Below are positions 55,899-64,000 of a stretch of DNA of 64,000 nucleotides, one piece after another; the stretch's first letter is position 1, and each line of letters begins with the position of its first letter. The position numbers and the translations under genes are program-made. The notes below the pieces were generated by a model. That model did no database searches. It saw nothing but the letters and a program-made list of their open reading frames with translations, and was not told the origin of the DNA. The DNA is from Carettochelys insculpta. Lineage: Eukaryota; Chordata; Testudines; Carettochelyidae. Location of the stretch: NCBI RefSeq assembly GCF_033958435.1, contig NC_134167.1, positions 268,001 to 332,000 on the forward strand, in the 5' to 3' direction.

Positions 55899-57812
55899 GC
55901 TATGTCTATACTACGATATAAATTTGATTTTATAATGCTGGATTTTATAAATTCAATTTTGTTTATCCTCACCTTCCCACAAAGTCAAGTTAGAGGTGCC
56001 ACACTGAATCACCAAACATTGATTGTTGCAGCAGTGCATTGTGGGAACCTATCTCACAGCCCCAAAGCATTCTGTATTTTTTTGCAGGTGCAGTACGACT
56101 TTTCGCCTGATCAGCCAACTAGCACACCAGGCAGGGGGCGGTCTTACCCACATGCCACAATGACTCTGTGACCTAGGATCATCCAGGTGACTGTGCCACC
56201 TCAACAGACCCCCCGCCCCCAGCCACTTCCCAACCTCCAAAACCAGAAACATCCTCCCTGAAAATATTACAGGAACCAATTACTGCTTGGGATATCCACA
56301 GACACACACCCCAGTCGAAAACAAACGGCCAAAGAAATTTTCATGTCATTTTTCCAAAGCTTGCCCTTAACTCAGGCTGCTTGCTGAATGCAACCCAGTG
56401 ACGACAGACACTGTCGAAGTACGCTATTTCTGGGCCAATCTGCCTGAAGTACAGTAGGGTAACAGCCAAGCTGAGGAAAGCGCAAACCATAATAACTAAA
56501 CCAACTCCCTCAGGCAGGTATCACCCCTGGATGGAATGGTACGGCTTCTATGTAATAAGCAAAATGGTGTGCTAGGCAGGGGAGTGTCACACCGCCGTGG
56601 GATGACTCAGGGGACTGTGACATCTCAACTGCCCCCCCCACCCCCCGCCACTTCCCCGCACCCCCATGGTACCACCCCTGCCTGGGCAGAATTGTACAAC
56701 TTCTACCAGAAACATCTTCTCTTAAAATATTACAGGAACAGATTACAGTTAGCCCCGCAACATTCAACGAGGGATGTCCTGGGGGGAAATTCATTGAAAG
56801 GCCAGTTGACAGGGTCCTTTCAGAGGCTCTCTCTGGCAGGAGGGGAGCCCTGAATGCAAATGACTGTGGGGCCCTTCCTGACAGTCTCTGAGGGCTCTGG
56901 TGGGGTAAGTGGTTGAAAGACCAGTTGAGGCATTCCCACCAGTGACACAAGTCCCCCAAAATCTTTGGGGGGGAGACGTCCTCCTCGACGACAGGCAGCC
57001 ACCAAAAATCTTTCCCACCTTTGGAGCCTTCACTGCTTGCAAGCCAGGACATGGTGCTGTCTGCCAGCATAGTCTGCACTGCACTCCAGGCATGTGCTCT
57101 TACTGGGCCAGGGGCTAGCCAAGTGGTGTGGTTGGGCAGGGGATAGACCCCAACAGCACGGCACCTGTGGCAGAGAGGGGCTGCACCTGTACAAATGTGA
57201 GCCACAGAAAAGACGTTTCTCAGCCTCTTCTACAAGCATGATCCCCACCACCTAGCCACCACCCTGTGCTGGAGCTATTTTTTCATGGGTAGATGCAATC
57301 GCTACATGGATAATAAAGAAATAAGTTTTGCAAGCTCTTATACAAGTATGACCCCCACAGCCTATCCACCATGTGATGCAATGGGGTAGAGGCTGGCACC
57401 AATGCTGAAAAAAAACTTAGACTCTCCTGCTATATCCTGTGCAGGGAAGAAGTCACCACCCCATGCTAGGGCTATTTTTTCATGGGTGGATGCGATTGCT
57501 GCATTGATGATCAAGAAATTAATTCAAAATGGGCCGAGGTGCTCACTTCAATTTCCTGGGCTTCCTCTTACCAACTTTCTGTGCACCTGGAGAGCAGCGG
57601 AGATGGAAGATGCCAGAGTTGACAACCGTGGGACCCACACAGGACACCTCTGGCGGCTAATAAAGCTGATTTAAAGAAATGTTTTCACACAAGCATTAAT
57701 TCGACCTTTTAAATTCAAACTTGGCGCCATGCTGACTCTCTTTGTGGGTGTAATAATATTGAATTTAGCACTCCCTAACATCAACCTAAGGGAATTCACA
57801 GTGAAGACTGTG
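55899..57812. mobile_element. Composite DNA element with Harbinger/MITE-like left end
   Basis: Starts 'ggctatgtctatactacgat', which shares GGCTAYGTCTAYACTA with the palindromic MITE family at 42180 and 63911. The right end near 57780-57812 ('ttcacagtgaagactgtg') is only loosely similar. Inside, a block containing 'aaatattacaggaacc' recurs (about 56060-56285 and 56520-56760), and 'ctattttttcatgggt' with 'gatgcaatcgct' recurs (57278, 57474), so the interior is built from degenerate duplications. The 231-codon minus-strand frame at 56510-57205 has no domain. Confidence 0.45.
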
Positions 57813-58213
57813 TAAAATGGAGCTGTCTTAAAATCAGTTTTATCACATAGCATAGATATTGCTCTAGTCTTCAACTGGTGCACAGAGCCTGTGCTGCCCT
57901 TTTCACAGAGGTGAATTTCACCCCACCAATTCTGAATCTGGCCCAAAAGTGTAAATTCTTGAATTCTACCATTGATGAGACAGGCTTTAAACAAAAGAAA
58001 GATTCTGTGTTTGAAGTGTTACACTTGTCCAGTTCAAATGAATTTTTACCAGAGTTTATATTGTTCTCCAGAACTCATTGTTGGCTGTCAAGATTATAGT
58101 CTAAATGCTTTTGCAATTTCACTAAAAAATATAAATGAAAGTATCAGACTTCAGCAATCACTCACTACATATCCAAATGCATTTTCTCAGGTTATGACAA
58201 ATTACACGTAAGT
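57813..58213. other. Non-coding stretch, no gene seen
   Basis: AT-rich spacer; no gene or repeat recognised. Confidence 0.45.
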
Positions 58214-59265
58214 ATAGAATCACAGAATCCTAGGGCTGGAAGAAATCTCAGGAGGTCATCTAGTCCAATCCCCTGCCTAAAGCAGAATGAACCCCACCTA
58301 AATCATCCCAGCCACAACTATGTCAAGCTAGGCCTTAAAAACCACCAAGGATGGAGATTCCACCACCTCTCTCGGCAACGCATTCCAGCGCTTCACCACT
58401 CTCCTGGTGAAGAAATTTTTCCAAATAGCCAACCTAGATTTCCCACACTTTAACTTCAGACCATTGTTCCTTGTTCTGCCATCCATCTCCACTGAGAACT
58501 GCCTTTCTCCATCTTCTCCAGAGCCCCCCTTTCAGGAAGTTGAAGGCTGCTATCAAATTGCTCCTCACTCTTCTCTTCTGCAAACTAAATAAGCCCAAAT
58601 GCCTCAGCCTCTCCTTGTAGGTCATGTGCTCCAGTTCCCTCATCATTTTGATTGCTCTCTCCTGGACCCACTCAATGTATCCACATCCTTTCAATACAGG
58701 GAGGGGCAGGGGTAAAACTGGATACAATACTTCATACGTGGCCTCACCAGTACCAAATAAAGGGGAATAATAACTTCTCTAGATCTGCTGGAAAAGTTTC
58801 TCCCACTACACCCCAATATGCTGTTAGCCTTCTTGGCTACAAGGGATGACTGTTGATGCATATCCAGCCTCTCATCCACTGTAATCCCCAGGTCCTTTTC
58901 TGCTGCACTGCTACGTAGCCAGTCAGTCCCCAGCCTGTAACAATGTTTGGGATTCTTCTGTCTCAAGCGCAGGACTCTGCATTTGTCCTTGTTGAACATC
59001 ATCAGATTTGTTTTGACAAATCTTCCAATTTGTCTAGATCACAATGGACTATATCCCTACTCTCCAACATGTGTATCTCTCCCCATAGCTTAGTGTCACC
59101 CACAAATTTTCTGAGGGTACAAGCCAGCCCTCATCCAGGTCATCAATAAAGATGTTGAACAATAGCAACTGATCCTTGAGGCACTTTACTTGAAAATCAC
59201 CCACCAGACAAAGAGCCATTCATCACTACCCACTGGGCCTGACCATCCACTGTACAGTCCATTTT
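58214..59265 (-). mobile_element. Older CR1 LINE, 3' part (first half of a split copy)
   Basis: The 3' end is at 58214 (agaatcacagaatcc). Legible protein blocks on the minus strand are MMFNKDKCRVLRL, RLGTDWLRSSAAEKDLGITVDERLDM and IKMMRELEHMTYKERLRHLGLFSLQKRRVRSNLI. These mark a CR1 subfamily distinct from its neighbour. The text stops at 'cagtccatttt' near 59265 and resumes at 62736. Confidence 0.85.
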
Positions 59266-59354
59266 CATAGAATCATAGAAGAGTAGGACTGGAAGGGACC
59301 TCGAGAGGCCATCGAGTCCAGCCCCCCTGCCCTCATGGCAGGACCAAGCACTTT

Positions 59355-61227
59355 CTAGACCATTCCTGAAAGCCATCTATCTAACCTCTTCTTAAATATC
59401 TCCAGTGATGGAGATTCTACCACCTCCCTTGGCAATTCATTCCAGTGTTCGATCACCCTGACAGTTAGGAACTTTTTCCTAATGTCCAACCTGAACCTCC
59501 CCTGCCGCAATTTAAGTCCATTGCCTCTTGTTCTATCCTCAGAGGCAAGGAAGAACAAGTTCCCTCCCTCTGCCTTATGACACCCTTTTAGATACCTGAA
59601 GACTGCTATCATGTCCCCCCCTCAATCTTCCCTTTTCCAAACTAAACAAGCCCAATTCTTTCAGCCTTTCTTCATAGGTCATGTTCTCTAGACCTTTGAT
59701 CATTCTCGTTGCTCTCATCTGGACCCTCTCCAATTTCTCCACATCCTTCCTGAACTGTGGTGCCCAGAACTGGACACAATACTCCAGCTGAGGCCTAACC
59801 AGTGCAGAGTAGAGCGGGAGAATGACTTCTCGTGTCTTGTTCACAACACACCTGTTAATGCATCCTAGAATCATGTTTGCTTTTTTTGCAACAGCATCAC
59901 ACTGTTGACTCATATTTAGTTTGTGGTCCACTATAACCCCTAGATCCCTTTCTGCTGTACTCATTCCTAGGCAGTCCTTTCCCATTGTGTATGTGTGACA
60001 CTGATTGTTCCTTCCTAAGTGGAGCACTTTGCACTTGTCCTTATTAAACTTCATCCTGTTTGCCTCAGACCATTTCTCCAGTTTATCCAGATCCTTTTGA
60101 ATTATGACCCTATCCTCCAAAGAAGTTGCAACCCCTCCCAGCTTGGTATCATCTGCAAACTTAATAAGTGTACTTTCTATGTCAATATCTAAATCGTTAA
60201 TGAAGATATTGAACAGAACCGGTCCTAAAACAGACCCCTGCAGAACCCCACTAGTTATACTTTTCCAGCAGGATTGAAAACCATTAATAACTACTCTCTG
60301 GGCATGGTTAACCAGCCAGTTGTTCGCCCACCTTATAGTAGCCCCATCTAAGTTGTATTTGCGTAGTTTATTGATAAGTGTATTATGTGAGACCGTGTCA
60401 AATGCTTTACTGAAGGCTAGGTATACCACATCCACCGCTTCTCCCTTATCCACAAGGCTCGTTATTCTATCAAAGAAAGCTATTAGATTGGTTTGACATG
60501 ATCTGTTTTGAACAAAACCATGCTGGCTGTTCCCTATCACCTTACCACCTTCCAAATGCTTGCAGATGATTTCTTTAATTACCTGCTCCATTGTGTTTCC
60601 TGGCACAGAAGTTAAGCTGACTGGCCTGTAGTTTCCCAGGTTATTCTTGTTCCCCTTTTTATAAATGGGTACTATATTTGCCCTTTTCCAATCTTCTGGA
60701 ATCTCTCCCGTCTCCCACAATTTTCCAAAAATGATTGCTAAAGGCTCAGATACCTCTTCTATCAGCTCCTTGAGGATTCTAGGATGCATTTCATGAGGCC
60801 CTGGTGATTTGCAGACATCTAATTTCTCTAAGTAAATTTTAATTTGTTCTTTTCTTATTTCAACTTCTAAACCTACCCCTTTTTCACTAGCATTCTCTAT
60901 GTCAGGCATTCCTTCAGATTTCTCAGTGAAGACCGAAACAAAGAAATCATTAAACATCACTGCCATTTCCAAATTCCCTGTTACTGTTTCTCCCTCCTCA
61001 CTGACCAATTGCCCTACCCTCTCCTTGGTCTTCCTCTTGTTACCAATGTATTTGTAAACAGCCTTCTTGTTTCCCTTTATGCTTGTAGCTAGTTTGAGCT
61101 CATTTTGTGCCTTAGCCTTTCTAATCTTGCTCCTGCGTGCTCGTGTTGTTTGCCTATATTCATTCTTTGTAATTTGTCCTAGTTTCCATTTCTTATACGA
61201 TTCCTTTTTTAGTTTGAGATCATGCAA
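59355..61227 (-). pseudogene. CR1 ORF2 reverse transcriptase and C-terminus, dead by two motif changes and a frameshift
   Basis: An open frame of 550 codons (61227-59575) has [13 protein letters not shown] (about 195-207), then motif A as [15 protein letters not shown]. The residue at 271 is Ala where CR1 normally has the catalytic Asp (LDFSKAFD). Motif B reads [11 protein letters not shown] (Leu for the usual Pro at 329). Motif C FADDTK is at 357-362. The C-terminal blocks ([35 protein letters not shown]) are present. One frameshift near 59600 moves the last 80 codons (RLDIRKKFLTVRVIEHWNELP) to another frame. Catalysis is not expected. Confidence 0.85.
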
Positions 61228-61402
61228 GATCTCCCGGTTAAGCCAAGGCAGTCTTTTGCCATGTTTTCTATCTTTCCTATGCAGCGGGATAGCTTGCTTT
61301 TGGGCCCTTAATAATGTCCCTTTGAAAAACTGCCAACTCTCCTCAGCCGTTTTTCCCCTCAGTTTAGCTTCCCATGGGACCTTACCTACCAGCTGTCTGA
61401 GT

Positions 61403-62065
61403 TTACCAAAATCTGCCTTCCATTATCTCTATTGTACCCTTTTCCCTTCTACCCTTCCTTAGAATTGTGAATTCTATGATTTCATAATCACTTTCACCCA
61501 AGCATCCTTCCACTTTCAAATTCTCAATAATTTCCTCCCTATTAGTTAAAATTAAATCTAGAACAGCTTCCCCCGGTAGCTTTTTCAACCTTTTGGAATA
61601 AAAAGTTGTCTGCAATGCAATCCAAGAATTTATTGGACAGTCTGTCCCCTGCTGTATTAGTTTCCCAACATATACGTGGATAGTTGAAGTCCCCCATCAC
61701 CACCAAATTCTGGGCCCTGGATGATTTTGTTAGCTGTTTAAAGAAAGCCTCATCCACCTCTTCCACCTGGCTAGGGGGCCTGTAGCAGACTCCTAGTAGG
61801 ACCTCATCCTTGTTTTTTACTCCTCTGAGTCTAACCCAGAGACTTTCAACCCATCCATCTCCACCTCTGTCCAAGTGTGTACATTTTTAATATACAAGGC
61901 AACACCTCCTCCCTTCTTTCCCTGTCTGTCCTTCCTAAGCAGGCTGTACTCTTCAATACCAACATTCCAATCATGAGTATTATCCCACCAAGTTTCTGTG
62001 ATGCCAATGATATCATAGTTGTATTCATTTATTAGTACTTCCAATTCTTCTTGTTTATTTCCCAT
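61403..62065 (-). pseudogene. CR1 ORF2 apurinic-type endonuclease, frameshifted
   Basis: Three overlapping frames carry consecutive pieces: INEYNYDIIGITETWWDNTH with GGGVALYIK (62065-61817), then [17 protein letters not shown] with [16 protein letters not shown] (61874-61542), then [23 protein letters not shown] with [10 protein letters not shown] (61615-61403). ITETW and GDFN hold catalytic residues of the EEP fold. The final SDH-type motif reads SDY, so the catalytic His is lost. At least two frameshifts. Confidence 0.85.
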
Positions 62066-62091
62066 ACTTCTTGCATTTGTATATAGGCATC

Positions 62092-62322
62092 TCAGACATT
62101 GATTTGGTCTTGCCTCCCAGTTTTGTGCCCTGGCCCTCTTTTTACTCTCCCAGTGTAGCCCATACTCCCTCCCATTTCAAGTTCATCTCCCAGGTATCCG
62201 TGCTCTCCACCTACCTGCAGGCTTTGCTCCCCTGCCCCCGTTGAACTTAGTTTAGAAGCCCTCCTCACTAGGTTAGCCAGCCTGTGTCTGAGTATAGTCT
62301 TCCCCCTCCTTGAAAGGTGAAA
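62092..62322 (-). pseudogene. CR1 ORF1 C-terminal fragment
   Basis: The minus strand reads RHRLANLVRRASKLSSTGAG, then LQVGGEHGYLGDELEMGGS, and ends GHKTGRQDQINV at a stop. It lies just upstream of ORF2, where CR1 ORF1 ends. Assigned by position more than by motif. Confidence 0.55.
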
Positions 62323-62341
62323 GAGAAAGGCAGAACTAAAC

Positions 62342-62412
62342 CTGTATGGACAGGGCATTGAACCCAGGACACCTGCTTGGAAGGCAAGTATGCTAACCAC
62401 TATACCATCACC
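62342..62412 (-). pseudogene. tRNA-Gly(UCC)-like relic
   Basis: The minus strand has a D-arm 'ggtatagtggttagcat', a 5 bp anticodon stem CTTGC / GCAGG with loop CTTCCAA (anticodon TCC), and a T-arm CTGGG-ttcaatg-CCCTG with one mismatch. The acceptor stem does not pair, so it is not a working tRNA. It is a pseudogene or a scrap of a tRNA-headed SINE. Confidence 0.6.
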
Positions 62413-62467
62413 TAAATGAATGCATGCAACTAAAATTGGGATTCTTATTCCAACCCCAAAGCTATAC

Positions 62468-62640
62468 TCATCTCAGAAACTGAAGAGGCTCTTCAGACAT
62501 CATCAAGTCCAGTCCCCTACACTCACACTGTCCCTGACAGATTCTGTTTGCTCCAGATTCCTGAATGACCCCCTCAGGGGCTGAACTCACAACCCTGAGT
62601 TTAGCAGGCCTAATGCTCAAACCACCAACCTATCCCTCCT
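62468..62640 (-). repeat. tRNA-derived SINE (tortoise PolIII type)
   Basis: The head at the high coordinate carries, on the minus strand, 'ggtttgagcattaggcctgc' and 'agggttgtgagttcagcc'. A CR1-like tail runs down to about 62468. It lies inside the split older CR1. Confidence 0.75.
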
Positions 62641-62658
62641 CCCCCCAACCAAAAAAAG

Positions 62659-62733
62659 ATGGTCCCCTCTGGGGTTGAGCTCACAACCCTTTAGTTAACC
62701 AGCTAATGCTTAAACCACTCAACAACCCCTCCC
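62659..62733 (-). repeat. SINE head fragment
   Basis: The second tRNA-like head on the minus strand ('gagtggtttaagcattagct', 'gggttgtgagctcaacccc'), without a tail. Adjacent to the previous SINE. Confidence 0.65.
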
Positions 62734-62735
62734 TA

Positions 62736-63000
62736 CTAATCCATACTTTCCAATCCATACTTCCTTAACTTGAAAGCCAGACAATTGTGGGAGACTGTGT
62801 CAAAAGCATTCCTGAAGTCAAGGTACATCACATCCATTGACTTCCCCATATCCAGTTACCTCATCATAGAAGGTGATCAGATTGGTCATACATAACTTGC
62901 CCTGGGTGAATTCATGTTGATGATTCCTGACCACTTTCCCCTCTTCCAAGTGCTTCAAAATGGAACTGTATTTGCATTGTCTCTTGTATAGTAAATGGCT
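62736..63000 (-). pseudogene. Older CR1 LINE, continuation (RT fragment)
   Basis: Resumes the copy cut at 59265. Minus-strand blocks are LEEGKVVRNHQHEFTQGKLCMTNLITFYDEVTGYGEVNGCDV, then [20 protein letters not shown] text just below 62818. It belongs to the RT region that should follow the break, in the right order and orientation. Ends near 63000. Confidence 0.8.
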
Positions 63001-63113
63001 TCCCATGCCCTATCAGTCTTGAGAATAACCCACAGGTTTCCTGACCAAGAATTAAGTCACATGAGGAAAAACTGCATTGTGCTTAGGCGAAAGCACTTGA
63101 GTGTCAAAAACAG

Positions 63114-63292
63114 AGAGGGATAGTTCAGTGGTTTCAGCAGTGGCTTGCTAAACTCTAGGTTGAGGGTTCAAGCCTCGAGGAGGCCATTTAGGGATTGGGG
63201 TAAATAGATATTAGGGAGGGTACTTAGCCCTGCCAAGAGGGCAGGGCACTAGACTAGATGACCACCTGAGGTCTCTTGCAGTCCTCTGAAAT
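63114..63292 (+). repeat. tRNA-derived SINE (tortoise PolIII type)
   Basis: Box A region 'gggatagttcagtggttt', box B 'gagggttcaagcctc', then 'aggaggccatttagggattg', and the CR1-like tail 'ctagatgaccacctgaggtc'. The best preserved SINE of the window. Confidence 0.85.
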
Positions 63293-63402
63293 GTGTACCT
63301 CCAATTATATCTAAGTTGGGGGTCCAGTTCCCCATGTTGTCAAAGATTTCTTAAATAAAATTGGGCAAGTTATCTGAACCTTGATTCCACCAGCAGTTTA
63401 CC

Positions 63403-63813
63403 GGTGTGTCTACACTTGCATTCCTCTTTCAAAAGAGGTATGCAAGTGAGGTAAATTGAAAATGCAAATGAGGTATAAATTTGCATATTTGACACTTCAT
63501 TTGCATATTCTAATTTCAAAAGCACTTCTTTCAAAATAAGAAAGCTGGTGTAGGCGCTACTATTCTGAAAGTAAACCCATCTTCGAAAGACTCCTTCTTC
63601 CTTTTATTTAATGGGAAGAAGGATTCTTTCTAAGATAGGGTTTACTTTCAGAAGAGTAGCATCTACACCAGCTTTCTTCTTTTGAAAGAAGCTCTTCTGA
63701 AATTAGAATATGCAAATGCAGTGCCAAATATGCAAATTCACACCTCATTTGCATTTTCAATTTACTTCACTTGCATACCTCTTTCGAAAGAGGAATGCAA
63801 GTGTAGACACACC
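63403..63813. mobile_element. Palindromic MITE, 411 bp
   Basis: The arms (about 205 bp) are reverse complements along their whole length, meeting near 63608. Ends are ggtgtgtctacacttgcatt on both sides (read inward), with CTTTCRAAAGAGG just inside. No coding sequence. The target duplication is unclear. Confidence 0.85.
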
Positions 63814-63910
63814 ATCCATGTCTTCAGGAGGATTTCATCATGTGCTTACATGCGCTGCTGAACTGGGACTTTGAGGTCTGTATTTCAGTTTTTCCTCTGT
63901 AACACACTTT

Positions 63911-64000
63911 GGCTACGTCTACACTAGCCCCAAACTTCGAAATGGCTACACAAATGGCCATTTCGAAGTTTACTAATGAAGCGCTGAAATGCATATTCAG
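63911..64000. mobile_element. Palindromic MITE, second copy of the 42 kb family, cut by the window edge
   Basis: 'ggctacgtctacactagcc' followed by 'aaacttcgaaatggc' and 'gtttactaatgaagcgctga' matches the left arm of 42180-42615 closely. The rest lies outside the window. Confidence 0.85.

Larger units (their letters stand above)
59266..62322 (-). mobile_element. Younger CR1 LINE, nearly full ORF2, inserted in the older CR1
   Basis: The 3' end at 59266 carries 'atagaatcatagaa' (ATTCTATG units in reverse). Going up the minus strand come the ORF2 C-terminus, RT, endonuclease and the last part of ORF1, ending near 62322. It is about 3 kb, truncated within ORF1. Stops are few but frameshifts separate the domains. 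Confidence 0.88.

Noticed and set aside
56510..57205. 231-codon minus-strand open frame
   Set aside because: Located in the internally duplicated DNA element at 55899-57812. There is no recognisable motif, and composition explains its length.
61067..61462. 131-codon plus-strand frame, Ser/Leu-rich
   Set aside because: Antisense of CR1 ORF2 between endonuclease and RT.
62342..62412. Functional tRNA-Gly gene
   Set aside because: The anticodon arm is good, but the acceptor stem fails to pair and the T stem has a mismatch, so it is listed only as a relic.
1..64000. CRISPR array, operon or bacterial genes
   Set aside because: No regularly spaced short repeats or ribosome-binding-site-led gene strings. 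All repeats are eukaryotic interspersed elements.

Overview
This window looks like intergenic or intronic DNA from a reptile, most likely a turtle. It carries CR1 LINEs of several ages with the ATTCTATG-type 3' end. It also has tRNA-headed SINEs whose tail resembles a CR1 3' end (the tortoise PolIII/SINE design), MIRs, hAT-like and palindromic MITEs, Tx1- and RTE-like LINE scraps, and unusually many Penelope-like elements (PLEs). I found no convincing host protein-coding exon, and every long reading frame that makes sense belongs to a mobile element. Species assignment is inference; a crocodilian or other sauropsid is not excluded.

Left part (1-31600): three PLE copies lie at 1468-2622, 2880-5057 and 28429-31591. 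They carry a Penelope-type reverse transcriptase and/or a GIY-YIG endonuclease domain, all broken by stops or frameshifts. Their 3' tails (the pLTR) contain hammerhead ribozyme motifs. The same tails recur without coding sequence as inverted pairs at 9818-10339, 21380-21600 and 38606-38799, and as single fragments at 26671-26792 and 29735-29884. Two of the inverted pairs have recognisable 12-13 bp target duplications, so they behave as small non-autonomous PLE derivatives. A CR1 with a nested hAT element fills 18808-20045, and another CR1 3' end lies at 25190-25773.

Middle part (31600-49840): mostly unannotatable AT-rich sequence with scattered hAT-like elements (8 bp target duplications), a GC-rich inverted repeat and minisatellite at 33441-33900, an L3/CR1-type LINE at about 38230-39608 that hosts a PLE inverted pair, a 436 bp palindromic MITE at 42180-42615, and a Tigger-like element at 46485-47084.

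49849-55599 is the best preserved item. It is a class II (betaretrovirus-like) provirus with a 6 bp target duplication, two 388 bp LTRs that look identical, a tRNA-Lys3-type primer site, open gag, dUTPase-protease and pol frames, and two well-formed -1 frameshift sites. It has no env, and pol runs straight into the polypurine tract and 3' LTR, which removes the end of integrase. It is therefore a recent but defective insertion.

Right part (55600-64000): a 1.9 kb composite DNA element, then a Russian-doll nest in which an older CR1 (58214-59265 continuing at 62736-63000) is split by a nearly full-length younger CR1 (59266-62322), a tRNA-Gly-like relic and two SINEs. Another SINE, a 411 bp palindromic MITE and the start of a second copy of the 42 kb MITE complete the window.
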